From Winogradskyella psychrotolerans (GTDB lineage: Bacteria > Bacteroidota > Bacteroidia > Flavobacteriales > Flavobacteriaceae), in assembly GCF_018860565.1 (NCBI RefSeq), contig NZ_JAHKPS010000022.1:765631-829630 (forward strand): 64,000 bases of DNA, in the 5' to 3' direction. The notes under the pieces are model-generated. The model saw only the letters and a list, made by a program, of their open reading frames with translations, was not told the origin of the DNA and did no database searches. Shown here in pieces: positions 57,101 through 64,000 of this stretch; position 1 is the stretch's first letter, and every line of letters starts with the position of its first letter. The position numbers and the translations under genes are program-made.

Positions 57101-60100
57101 AGTGTAGTAAAAGTTACTGGTCCCACCCACGCACTAAAGCCATTAGTAAGGCAATTGGCTCTTACATAAACTTCGTAATCAGTACGATCCAATAATCCAG
57201 ATTCAGTATGTGGATTTGTTGTTGTTGCATCACCAGCACCTGCAGGAATACCTGTGCCATCGGGTTGTACTACTATTTCCCAATCCGTTTCAGTATTAGC
57301 GGTAGTCCAGCTAATCGTGGCTTCAGTATCTGTAAAACTATCAATAGTTAATGCAGAAACATCAAAACATGTCGGTGGGATTCTTACTTTAAAGTTATCA
57401 ATATGAAAATCAATATCTCTTCCTGTATCTGATCCGTCCTCAATAGCATAGAGTGCAAATTGTACGTTACTTCCGGTAATTGTTGATATGTCGGTAATAA
57501 CTTCATCTCCTGTGTTAGATGGTGTATTCGCTTGATTCCACAGTTGTAACGTTGTCCAGGTTGTGCCATCTAGTGAGTATACTAAACGTACTTCATCTCC
57601 AGGATCAAAAGCTTCCGCAAGTGATGTTGATGCGTAATCAGTCAATGCCACATCAATAGCAACCTCATAACCACCAGCTGAGAGATCAAAGAATGGTGAC
57701 ATTAGCCATTCTATGTCAGAACTACCATACATATTAATATTAACAGCTCCTCCTCCAGATGTTGAAGTATGTGCAAATTCTTCTGCTAACCAATTGCTCG
57801 TTCCAAAGGAAGCTGGGCCAGTTGTTAAGTCGCCATCAGCGGCTTCTTCCCAACAAGGATTAAGGTAAGTAGTGAAATCTTCGGTATAGTCAGGTGTATA
57901 TACTTCACAGTTAGTTGTAAAGCTTATAGGGCCAACCCATTCGCTGTAACCGTTACTCGCACTAGTACAATCAGCTCGTACATAAACTTCATAATCAGTT
58001 TGAGCAGTTAAACCAGTTGCTGTATGTGGATTCGTAGTTGTTGCGTCACCTGATCCGGCAGGTGCTCCTGCACCAGCTGCTTGCACTACTATTTCCCAAT
58101 CGGTTTCAGTCTGACCCGCTGTCCAACTAATTTCGGCTGTTGTATCTGTGATATTATCAACAGCTAAACTCGTAATATCTGGACATGGAGGTAATGCTTC
58201 CCAAATGATATCATCTAAATAAACCGTAGTATATGTTGATGTTGATAATCTTCGAATTGCAATATAGTTATCTGTCCCTGAGTAACTCGCAAAAGATACT
58301 TCGTATTCGGCAAAAGTTGTATTGATATCTACCGTACTAAGCAGTGTAAATGTAGAACCATCTGTAGGATCTGATAATGTTCCAACTTCAAGATCTTGAG
58401 TAGCTGTCGTGTTACGTGCAAAAAAGCGAAGTAAATGTGTGCCATCACCTAAATTTGATAAGTTAGGAGACACTAACATAATATTTGCTGTTGACCCAGA
58501 GTTAGAGTTTGTTAGGCTTACACCGTTAGGCGCAGTATTATCTGCACTTGTACTTGTAACAACCGTAGCAAAACTAGACGCTCCATTATCTATAATTTTA
58601 CCCCAACACGCTGGTAAATCTGGTGTGGTTACCGCATCAAAATTTTCAGTAAAGCTAGAAATAGGGGTACATGCTGTCGTAAAATTTAATGGGCCAACCC
58701 ATGCACTAAAACCATTAGTATCGCAATCTGCTCTGACATAAATTTCATAAGCTGTATCTGCAATTAAGCCTGTTTCAGTCTGTGAGGTTGTTGCGATTGC
58801 GGTACCAGAACCTGCAGGTTCGCCTGTACCTGCAGCTTGAACTACATATTCCCAATCGGTTTCAGTATCGCCAGCTGTCCAGCTAAAAGTAGCTTCTGTA
58901 TCAGTAAAGCCATCTATAGTAATAGCTGTAACATCTAAACAACTTGGTTCGTGTATGTTTACTGTATCAAAAGCAACACCTTCGTCATTGCCTGAGCCAT
59001 CTGAACCAAAGGCTACTCTTAGTAAAACATTACTTTCTCCACCAAGGCCTGTAAGCTCATGTTTGGCAACAAGCCATGCATCTGATCCGCTACCATCTCT
59101 ACCAGTCCAACCAATTTGTTGTCCTCCAGGATTTCCTCCAATCGTATTGTCATTAAACCAATTGTTTGGATCTCCGTTTGTACCTACATTCTGCCATGTA
59201 TTACCACTATCTATAGAAGATTGTAATACCATACCATCCCAACTAAATTCAGATTCCCACCATATACTTAATTCTATAACAGGGTTGGCTAAGGATGTAA
59301 AGTCGAATGGAGGACTGATTACCGCAGATTTTTCACTACTATTATACGTTCCATCTAGGTTGGTTACCCATGCATTGCTACCAGAGTCTGCACTATTAAT
59401 AATAGTATTAGATGGTACACCTAATTCCCAGCTTCCATTAGTTGTGTTGTCTGCTGCCCATCCGCCAGCTCCAGATTCAAAGTCTTCATTATAAGGATAA
59501 GTTGTTATTGGTGTTGCTGTTGTTGTAAAAACAACAGGACCTACCCAAGAACTATAGCCATTTGCAATACAATTGGCTCTCACGTATACTTCGTAAGCAG
59601 TTTGTTCAGTTAAACCAGTTGCATTATATGTGTTGGTTGCAATTGCGGTGCCAGAAGCTGGCGCTCCTAAACCTGCGTCTTGTATAACGTATTCCCAATC
59701 GGTTTCTGTATCTCCTGCTGTCCAACTAATTGTGGCTTCTGTATCTGTAAAACTATCAATTGTTAGATCTGTAACAGGAAGACATGACGGAATAGCTTCT
59801 ACCGTGATATCATCTATATATAAATACCAGCCATCTAAACCACTAGGTGGTATATGGAAAGCAATAAATACATCTCCAGAATATGCACTTAAATCTACAA
59901 TAATTTCTTGATAAGCAGTGTTACTATAGGATGCATTTGCTAAAATTGTATTTGTAAAATCGGCTGGTGCAGATCCTGTTGTAGATAATAGTACTGTAAA
60001 GTCATTTGGTTCTCCAGAAGAACGTACACGTTGTTGAAATCTAAGTCTTTCGTTTCCAGTAAGGGTTAATTGAGGTGATACTAAATAATCATCATTAGAA

Positions 60101-63100
60101 CCACCATTAATGTCTGTATATATTTGAAAAGATTGGGATCCTGAGTTAGCATAAGTTGTACTAGTATTAACAGTCCAAGTATCAGAATCAGAGTTGTTAT
60201 TAATTACCTCCCAACAGTCTATAGTAGTACTAGTGCTTTCTACATCTTCTGTCCATGGTAAAGAAGATATTATATCACATGCTGTAGTCAAATTGATTGG
60301 GCCAACCCATTCGCTATAGCCATCACTATTACTTGTACAATCTGCTCTTACATAAACATCGTAAGTTGTATTGCCTGTTAAGCTAGAGAATGTATGTGGA
60401 TTCGTAGTAGTGCTAGTACCTGAATCTACAGCTGTTGGTGCTGCTGTACCTTCAGCTTGTATTATAACCTCCCAGTTGGTTTCTGTGTCCCCTAGAGCCC
60501 AGCTTACTTGAGCTGTTGTATTTGTTACGCTATCAACTATGATGTCTGAAACTTTTGGACAAGGTGGTATTATCTCCCAAGTAATATCGTCTAAATATAC
60601 ATTCGTATAGGTAGAGGTCGATAATCGTCTAATTCCAATGTAGGAATCTGTACCAGAGTAAGCTTCAAATGAAATTTCATATTCAGTAAAGCTTGTGTTT
60701 ATATCTACCGTACTTAAAACAGTAAATGTTGAACCATCTGTAGGATCAGATAAGGTTCCAATTTCAAGATCTTGAGTAGCTGCCGTGTTACGTGCAAAAA
60801 AGCGAAGTTGATGTGTTCCATCGCCTAAATTTGATAAGTTAGGTGATACTAACATAATATTCGCTTCTGGTACAGCTGTATATCCACTATATAATTGAAC
60901 ACCATTAGGAAGCGAATTGTCTGCCGATGTACTGGTTCGAATATAAGCTGATGTAGGTGCACCATTATCTAAAATACTAGACCAGCAGTTTGGCAAGTCG
61001 GGAGTTGTTACTGCATCAAAGTTTTCGGTAAAGTCAGTTAAAGGAGTACAAGCTGTTGTAAAAATTACGGGACCTACCCAATCACTATAGCCATTACCAA
61101 GGCAATTTGCTCTTACATAGACTTCGTAGGCTGTTTGTGCTGTTAAACCTGATTCTGTATGCGGGTTTGTTGTCGTTGCTGTGCCAGAAACAGGAGTTCC
61201 AGTTCCAGCTGCTTGTACTACATACTCCCAATTCGTTTCAGAATCTCCAGCAGTCCAACTAAATGTAGCTTCAGTGTCGGTAAAGCTATCTATAGATAAA
61301 GCTGTTACATCAGGACAAGCTGGTTGAAATATGTTTACACTGTCAAAAGCAACACCTTCGTTGTTAGTGCTACTGTCAGAATCAAAAGCTAATCTTAAGA
61401 ATACGCTACTTTGCCCTCCAAGACCTGTTAGGTTGTGTTTGGCAACAACCCAACCGCCAGATCCATTAGCACCTGTACCGGTCCAACCAATGCTGTCATT
61501 GTACCAGTTATTAGGGTCGCCATTGGCTCCCACTGTTTGCCATGTACTTCCGTTATCTATTGAAGATTGAAGTAGCATTCCATCTGAGCCATCTTCAGCA
61601 CTCCACCAAATACTAAACTCAATAGCTGGTGCTACTATGCTTGAGAAGTTTAGTGGAGGACTAATTACGTATGATTCTTCATTACTATTGTGATTACCTG
61701 TTAAGTTAGTTACCCAAGCAAGGGCTCCTGTATCTGCAACGTTAATTATTGTTGCAGCAGGGTTTCCTAATTGCCATGAACCATTGGTTGTATTATCCAA
61801 AGACCAGCCTGCAGCTCCTCCTTCAAAATTTTCAGTATAAGGAAATGCTGTTATAGCTGCTGCTGTTGTTGTAAAAGTTATAGGTCCTACCCAATTACTA
61901 TAGCCATTACTAGCACTAGTACAATCTGCTCTTACATATACCTCGTAAGCGGTAGATACAGCTAAACCAGTTGCTGTATGCGGGTTTGTTGTAGTACCTG
62001 TACCAGAAGCAGGAACACCTGTACCATTTGGCTGTACTGCAATTTCCCAATCTGTTTCTGTGCCCTCAGCTGTCCAACTAATAGTTGCTGTAGTATCAGT
62101 CACTGCATCTAATGTTAAACCGGTAAGATCTGGACAAGCAGGTGGTGTAGTGAAATCTATTGGGCCTGCCCAAGCACCATAACCATCACCAAGACAATTT
62201 GCTCTTACATAAACTTCATAAGCTGTTTGTTCTGTTAATCCGGTTGCGGTATGAGGATTAGTAGTTGTGGCTGTACCAGAAACTGGAGTGCCAGTTCCAT
62301 CAGGCTGTACTGCGATTTCCCAATTTGTTTCTGTTCCATTAACGCTCCAACTTATTTCTGCTGTGTTATAAGTAAAACTATCTATAGTTATACCGCTAAC
62401 ATTAAGGCAAGCAGGTGGAATACCATCAATGTAATTAAACTGGATATTAGGTTTATGACCGCCAATTTCATCAGTAACAAAGCCGCAAGCAGTTCCGCCG
62501 TCATCTCTATATGATCTAGAACCATTAGCGACACTAACTCCTCTAACTTGACCAAAAGGTGAGGAATATGTGTTTTGACCATCAGAACATACTTCAACTA
62601 ATATGTTATCTGTACCATTCCAAACAAAGTTAGTGTCAAATGGTATCATGTCAAAAACACCTTCAGCAGTCACGGAAGGGTTGTAATCAAAAGCATTTTT
62701 AACCACTGTGGTAACAGAGGTATCGTGAGTAGCAGAATTAGTTGCTGTTGTATGTCCCATTTTTATGGTGTAACCTAATAGGTCACCACCACCATAGTCT
62801 CCAGAGATTGACCAACCTAATGCCGTTATTTCATCATTTGGTGTTAGTATGGCACTTAGCTCAGCAGCTGTGTAAACTACCTGGTATTTAAATGCATTGT
62901 AATAGCCATGAATTGGATCTGCGGTAGTAGATCCTGTACTCGTAGTTCCAGTACCAATAATAATATTGTTAGCAGGAGTGCTATATGCAGTAACATCAAA
63001 ATCGTCTATGATAAGATGTCCTGCTTGGTTATCATTTAGAATTCTAATGGTTAAATTAGAACTAGCATCATTTAAAGTGTATGAAAATAGTGTGTAAGTT

Positions 63101-63474
63101 GTGCCTGAATAAGCTTGTGTTGTTTGCGTGGTATAAGTAATGCCATCAGTTGAGGTTTGTAATTCAAAAGTCCCGCCTCCAGTATTTAATTCTCTATAGT
63201 AGAATGTGACAACACCAGCCCCTGTTGTAAGTGTAGGAGTTGTTAAACTGGCACCAACTTCATCATCATTAATTCTTGCTGCCGAACCTGTTGCTCCACG
63301 AGAATTACTAGTGTCTTCAGGGTAAACTTGAACCGAAGTCCATGTTCCACTAGTTAAGGTTTGAGATCCTGTATGATAACCTGCGGTTAATCCAGTATCA
63401 AAATTTTCGGTGATTTGCCCGAATCCAAAGTTTCCTATTATTAGGAATACTAAAAATGCGTAAAAATTTTTCAT
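51127..63474 (-). CDS. Giant T9SS-secreted repeat protein with fibronectin III and choice-of-anchor domains
   Basis: 4115-residue (roughly 430 kDa) extracellular protein. A signal peptide (about 1-20, ending NFGFGQ) is followed by an anchor-type jelly-roll domain and a second beta domain to about residue 350. Eleven close fibronectin III repeats of ~90 residues (about 355-2755) follow, each starting C[PL]DVT-like, with SWTAGxTET(D/N)WE and TAYEVYVRA(N/D)C. Between most of them lie choice-of-anchor J/MAM-like domains (for example PYTENFEG and TENFDAVTTPDLP). Two tandem ~270-residue modules (about 2755-3290, DSYNGAYDA and DTEIGIYDANG), a divergent fibronectin domain, another anchor domain and a C-terminal region (about 3580-4115) complete it, ending in a type A sorting domain (KSQKVIIR). 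Probably an adhesin or surface scaffold; no enzyme motif seen. Confidence 0.9.
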   Translation of the reverse strand: MKNFYAFLVFLIIGNFGFGQITENFDTGLTAGYHTGSQTLTSGTWTSVQVYPEDTSNSRGATGSAARINDDEVGASLTTPTLTTGAGVVTFYYRELNTGGGTFELQTSTDGITYTTQTTQAYSGTTYTLFSYTLNDASSNLTIRILNDNQAGHLIIDDFDVTAYSTPANNIIIGTGTTSTGSTTADPIHGYYNAFKYQVVYTAAELSAILTPNDEITALGWSISGDYGGGDLLGYTIKMGHTTATNSATHDTSVTTVVKNAFDYNPSVTAEGVFDMIPFDTNFVWNGTDNILVEVCSDGQNTYSSPFGQVRGVSVANGSRSYRDDGGTACGFVTDEIGGHKPNIQFNYIDGIPPACLNVSGITIDSFTYNTAEISWSVNGTETNWEIAVQPDGTGTPVSGTATTTNPHTATGLTEQTAYEVYVRANCLGDGYGAWAGPIDFTTPPACPDLTGLTLDAVTDTTATISWTAEGTETDWEIAVQPNGTGVPASGTGTTTNPHTATGLAVSTAYEVYVRADCTSASNGYSNWVGPITFTTTAAAITAFPYTENFEGGAAGWSLDNTTNGSWQLGNPAATIINVADTGALAWVTNLTGNHNSNEESYVISPPLNFSSIVAPAIEFSIWWSAEDGSDGMLLQSSIDNGSTWQTVGANGDPNNWYNDSIGWTGTGANGSGGWVVAKHNLTGLGGQSSVFLRLAFDSDSSTNNEGVAFDSVNIFQPACPDVTALSIDSFTDTEATFSWTAGDSETNWEYVVQAAGTGTPVSGTATTTNPHTESGLTAQTAYEVYVRANCLGNGYSDWVGPVIFTTACTPLTDFTENFDAVTTPDLPNCWSSILDNGAPTSAYIRTSTSADNSLPNGVQLYSGYTAVPEANIMLVSPNLSNLGDGTHQLRFFARNTAATQDLEIGTLSDPTDGSTFTVLSTVDINTSFTEYEISFEAYSGTDSYIGIRRLSTSTYTNVYLDDITWEIIPPCPKVSDIIVDSVTNTTAQVSWALGDTETNWEVIIQAEGTAAPTAVDSGTSTTTNPHTFSSLTGNTTYDVYVRADCTSNSDGYSEWVGPINLTTACDIISSLPWTEDVESTSTTIDCWEVINNNSDSDTWTVNTSTTYANSGSQSFQIYTDINGGSNDDYLVSPQLTLTGNERLRFQQRVRSSGEPNDFTVLLSTTGSAPADFTNTILANASYSNTAYQEIIVDLSAYSGDVFIAFHIPPSGLDGWYLYIDDITVEAIPSCLPVTDLTIDSFTDTEATISWTAGDTETDWEYVIQDAGLGAPASGTAIATNTYNATGLTEQTAYEVYVRANCIANGYSSWVGPVVFTTTATPITTYPYNEDFESGAGGWAADNTTNGSWELGVPSNTIINSADSGSNAWVTNLDGTYNSSEKSAVISPPFDFTSLANPVIELSIWWESEFSWDGMVLQSSIDSGNTWQNVGTNGDPNNWFNDNTIGGNPGGQQIGWTGRDGSGSDAWLVAKHELTGLGGESNVLLRVAFGSDGSGNDEGVAFDTVNIHEPSCLDVTAITIDGFTDTEATFSWTAGDTETDWEYVVQAAGTGEPAGSGTAIATTSQTETGLIADTAYEIYVRADCDTNGFSAWVGPLNFTTACTPISSFTENFDAVTTPDLPACWGKIIDNGASSFATVVTSTSADNTAPNGVSLTNSNSGSTANIMLVSPNLSNLGDGTHLLRFFARNTTATQDLEVGTLSDPTDGSTFTLLSTVDINTTFAEYEVSFASYSGTDNYIAIRRLSTSTYTTVYLDDIIWEALPPCPDITSLAVDNITDTTAEISWTAGQTETDWEIVVQAAGAGAPAGSGDATTTNPHTATGLTAQTDYEVYVRADCTSASNGYSEWVGPISFTTNCEVYTPDYTEDFTTYLNPCWEEAADGDLTTGPASFGTSNWLAEEFAHTSTSGGGAVNINMYGSSDIEWLMSPFFDLSAGGYEVAIDVALTDYASTSLAEAFDPGDEVRLVYSLDGTTWTTLQLWNQANTPSNTGDEVITDISTITGSNVQFALYAIEDGSDTGRDIDFHIDNFKVRIPPTCFDVSALTIDSFTDTEATISWTTANTETDWEIVVQPDGTGIPAGAGDATTTNPHTESGLLDRTDYEVYVRANCLTNGFSAWVGPVTFTTLPSCPDVSGIAIDSFTAADATISWTAGDAETAWEIVVQADGLGEPAGSGTATTANPHTEMGLTEQTAYEVYVRANCTSTGDGFSAWVGPVDFTTPCGPIVPDYFADMSLNLPDSCWSEATNGEVATGPTGLGSSSWKNDGSGDDNNYGAGIYSNRINIYGNFTDIRDWLISPTFDLSTGGPYQLELNVAVTEYNDGGTDDTMGSDDEVQLLVSTDDGTTWTNLTTWNAGNEPDFTGTEYIEDLTAYTGNVKFAIWASNGTASGQDYDFHVGQFIVRTPPTCLDVTNINLDSYTANDVTVSWTAGDTETAWEVAVQPAGTGIPTGAGTPTSTNPHTETGLTAQTAYEVYVRADCDTNGYSSWVGPINFTTLCDAEATFPYTEDFENTGTIPSCWLSSSSTSRVWTFGTSPTFGNSYSDHTTGSGYFAYVDSSTTPVSTDATLTSPMIDVSTLTTPALEFFQYHYAAGTNSNTITVEVYDGAAWNVVHTDNNGDIDGWEEIYIDLSTLTITGDIQVRFIVDTATNSTYENDIAIDDLSIIEAPTCLKPTGLTLDAFDRESATISWTAGASETNWEIVVQPDGTGTPAAAGVATSTNPHTETGLTAATAYEVYIRAYCGVGDESVWVGPLDFTTANPLPTVDTTLNVATCGTAGSDSYNGAYDASTQNVVWAQLNYTASCPSFTIDTIGSDFDTEIGIYDANGVLLGSNDTGAGISPQSLFTELGLANGTYYIAAGMFNVTFGPDFNVTSSNTTQTGTLYINAKGQSTETADFNNLQWPIDGTINEGDTYNVYARIYEAGVTDLGSPGANIEAWIGYSTTDATTTADFTSGWTWVPATFHSDEGNDDEFEAEIGSSLSPGVYYYVSRFAVDGGPFTYGGINTTNPSGGGNTWDGTPTAASGQLTVNSISIPTTIATFNIDGCADSDSYNGAYDAATDDVVWVELIYDGNCTEIIVDTELTTGIDTEIGLYDVFGNLIGNNDDGGTGSLSALTEIGLPAGTYYIAAGAWNTSFGDGFAATSANTTSTGILYINASTPNFIDYCNLQYPNSGTIAVEGNYDVYAQVLEVGRTEAAGQAADIDAWIGYSTTDATDISDFASGWTWVPSTYNTDAGDNDEYVTEIGSGLAIGTYYYVSRFSVDGGDFSYGGITPGSSGGDIWDGVNYVSGQLTVTPKPEPTNHVLAFTAVADSDSQITLTWDDNDGAQPADGFVIVGKTGSGVFTTIVDGTEPANDIDWSDDEFEFKRAPGLQTYTVVGLDASTLYEFEIYPYTNAGVLIDFKTDGTIPSTSATTNADPCLVAVNTFPFEEGFESGILPSCWSQEFEAGAVNWTYTNGGQSGGSITMPHTGSFNANFYDASSSSVVKLVSPKLDLTGIVNPTLTFWHAQQVRAGGQDELRVYYKTSAAGSWTLIPELTYTNSISTWTQGTIALPNPSAEYYIAFEGTGDNGYGALLDDVKIEEIITETYTYNGSWSPSDPNGISTVHDHIVVTSGNAIISSNTSIKTVTVNPGASLTINTGTTLTVIDDVTLESTSNSYSSLMYDGTIDGTIKYERYVNSNSGGNDLISAPLAGETWANFLASDTNAADLLDNGQTSPTTYAFAPFDKGADAYVNYTDATSATLTSGTGYRAATDSGTTLTFTGTVPTSTVPVNILDTGANHPDWNLIGNPYPSYIGSFTLLFYDLGSGVFNYSLLEDGSGIYGYDGDVDGSTGYNVVTLASGNIAIAPGQGFLVAANDAFVAGYDWTFSPTMRMSSGGDDFIVGRNAEDLTYFKLSTSTATNNFTSQFYFNENATQELDHGYDGKLLDNFSPSFALYSQLVEGNSDMKMALQALNPSDMMDVVIPLGVNANSGEQLTFTISEFALPNTTEVYLDDTLLNTSTLLNTSDYVITPSTNLNGTGRFYLRVSDNALSVNDEDFNSIKIYTKKSPRSIFIQGIINDGATAKIHDIQGRLVYSTDLESNNLLNEIDATDLQDGVYVVTLTDGSKQKSQKVIIR
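53600..55210 (-). repeat. Tandem pair of ~270-residue modules within the giant protein
   Basis: Two consecutive ~800-bp units encode the same order of segments: SYNGAYDA, VVW(A/V), DTEIG(I/L)YD, GTYYIAAG, then YNVYAR/YDVYAQ, AWIGYSTTDAT, SGWTWVP, YYVSRF(A/S)VDGG and SGQLTV. They are clear duplicates that have diverged at many positions. Confidence 0.8.
55210..62410 (-). repeat. Array of eleven fibronectin III repeats interleaved with anchor domains
   Basis: Repeat units, in order of translation, lie at about 62410-62150, 62135-61870, 61320-61050, 60560-60280, 59790-59525, 58945-58680, 58185-57915, 57375-57105, 57095-56820, 56265-56000 and 55485-55210. Units 1-2 and 8-9 are adjacent; the rest are separated by 500-600-bp anchor-domain segments. 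Many positions match at DNA level, which could confuse short-read assembly. Confidence 0.85.
57915..61860 (-). repeat. Segmental duplication (anchor A-Fn3-anchor B-Fn3) inside the giant gene
   Basis: The block at about 61860-60280 and the block at about 59525-57915 encode the same four domains in the same order. Anchor A copies share NEDFESGAGGW/TENFEGGAAGW, DNTTNGSW, AWVTNL, NGDPNNW and GLGG. Anchor B copies share ENFDAVTTPDLP, CW, MLVSPNLSNLGDGTH and FFARNT. Offset is about 2.3 kb. Confidence 0.75.
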
Positions 63475-63631
63475 AGAAAGAATTAATTATAGTTAAAGCA
63501 CAAATTTGGTATCTATAGCGAATTATAGTTAAAACTAAATAACTCACAAATAAATACACGTTGTCGTTAAATAACGTCGTTTGTCGTTGGTTTATAAAAA
63601 TTCAGGCTAAGTGTGTAAGAATGAGGGGAGT

Positions 63632-63686
63632 CAAATATACTAAAACTTAGTGTTCATTTAATAATTTTATTTTAACAAATAGTTAA
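63632..63686 (-). promoter_or_regulatory. Promoter region of the giant T9SS gene
   Basis: The minus strand has TATATTTG (TAnnTTTG) at 63639-63632, about 158 bp upstream of the ATG, with TTAACAAATAGTTAA at 63672-63686. Both blocks and their 40-bp offset are shared with the 1531-residue T9SS gene. A closer alternative, with one mismatch, lies at 63500-63507. Confidence 0.5.
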
Positions 63687-63902
63687 CGCTTGTTTAAATT
63701 TTGTGATTTTCAAGAGCACTTGCTTTTGTTAAAACATTGATTTTAAGTGTTTTGAAATGTTTCTTTTGGGTTTGTGGAAATATTTTATTTGTAGTCTTTT
63801 TTTTATAAAGAGTTAAAATTTAGAAACTTGTTGTTTTTAATTAAAATAATACTTCTGCTTTTAAGCCTTTGTTGTCTTTAGTTCAGATTTTTAAAATTCA
63901 AT

Positions 63903-63934
63903 AAAAAAAAGCGCATTACAATAATGTATGCGTT
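63903..63934 (-). terminator. Terminator of a minus-strand gene outside the window
   Basis: On the minus strand AACGCATACA, loop TTAT, and TGTAATGCGCTT form a stem with one bulged base, followed by eight T residues. It implies a minus-strand gene just beyond 64000. Confidence 0.65.
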
Positions 63935-64000
63935 TAGTCATTAATAACATTAGAACTGTTTTATTATGGTTTAAAGGATGATTTTTTTTTTTTTTTTTTT

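Larger units (their letters stand above)
63475..64000. other. 526-bp right-end gap: promoter of the giant gene, an incoming terminator and a T19 run
   Basis: No gene is visible. It holds the giant gene's promoter blocks near 63632-63686, a minus-strand terminator at 63903-63934 that must belong to a gene beyond the window, and a run of 19 T residues (63982-64000). Confidence 0.6.

Noticed and set aside
47412..59911. Several open frames of 60-180 codons on the plus strand opposite the two T9SS genes, including one of 179 codons at 58955-59494
   Set aside because: They are antisense to repetitive Thr/Ser/Gly-rich coding sequence, which suppresses stops in other frames. They show no signal, domain or promoter of their own.
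55210..62410. Regularly spaced repeats that might suggest a CRISPR array
   Set aside because: Units are about 270 bp, in frame and encode fibronectin III domains. No short direct repeats with unique spacers or cas genes are present.
63500..63507. A near-consensus -7 element close to the giant gene's start
   Set aside because: It has one mismatch to TAnnTTTG and lacks the flanking blocks shared with the neighbouring T9SS gene, so the element at 63632 was preferred.

Overview
This window looks like a chromosomal segment of a marine-type member of the Flavobacteriaceae (phylum Bacteroidota). The evidence is an AT-rich genome, a flavobacterial dcw (division and cell wall) gene order, Bacteroidota-style promoter elements (TAnnTTTG), two proteins with type IX secretion (T9SS) C-terminal sorting domains, a meso-DAP-type MurE, and LpxB, which implies a Gram-negative envelope. 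The genus cannot be named from sequence alone.

Layout. (1) 1-6458, plus strand: a peptide-use group with a dipeptidyl-peptidase IV-like S9 peptidase (cut by the left edge), two tandem POT-family peptide transporters and a secreted thioredoxin-like protein. (2) 6463-10967, minus strand: surE, lpxB, an NlpC/P60 lipoprotein and comEC. (3) 11226-14473, plus: a periplasmic S41 tail-specific protease and an oligopeptide-type ABC permease. (4) 14483-15959, minus: the GTPase EngB and an alpha/beta hydrolase. (5) 16245-31913, plus: the complete dcw cluster mraZ-rsmH-ftsL-ftsI-murE-mraY-murD-ftsW-murG-murC-ftsQ-ftsA-ftsZ. It makes lipid II from UDP-MurNAc and builds the division ring. murF, ddl and murB are not in it. 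Its promoter carries a clear MraZ operator. (6) 32076-33886: a YqeY-like protein, tRNA-Arg(TCG) and two small proteins of unknown function. (7) 33987-42816: a FUSC-family membrane protein, an FMN/3Fe-4S glutamate-synthase-like protein, NhaA, a Gfo/Idh/MocA oxidoreductase, an M90/MtfA-like metallopeptidase and a UDP-glucuronate decarboxylase. (8) 42890-45968, minus: a small outer-membrane-barrel protein, then a compact three-gene cassette of nucleotidyltransferase, HprK-like kinase and a 53-residue exported peptide. (9) 46283-63474, minus: two giant T9SS-secreted surface proteins of 1531 and 4115 residues. They share a paralogous C-terminal region and, by my comparison, a conserved upstream regulatory region.

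The best candidate for an undescribed system is the 43544-45968 cassette. Lasso-peptide tailoring loci such as that of paeninodin pair an HprK-like kinase with a nucleotidyltransferase that act on a peptide. Here both enzymes sit beside a tiny signal-bearing peptide, but with no lasso cyclase, leader peptidase or PqqD-like protein nearby. Other points of note are the internally duplicated 4115-residue protein, a four-box MraZ operator phased at 10 bp around a TAnnTTTG promoter, two conserved promoter blocks upstream of both T9SS genes, and a FUSC gene whose reading frame runs upstream of any ATG, GTG or TTG.

All calls come from reading the sequence and from recall of protein families. No searches were run. 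Promoter and terminator calls rest on motif and hairpin inspection.
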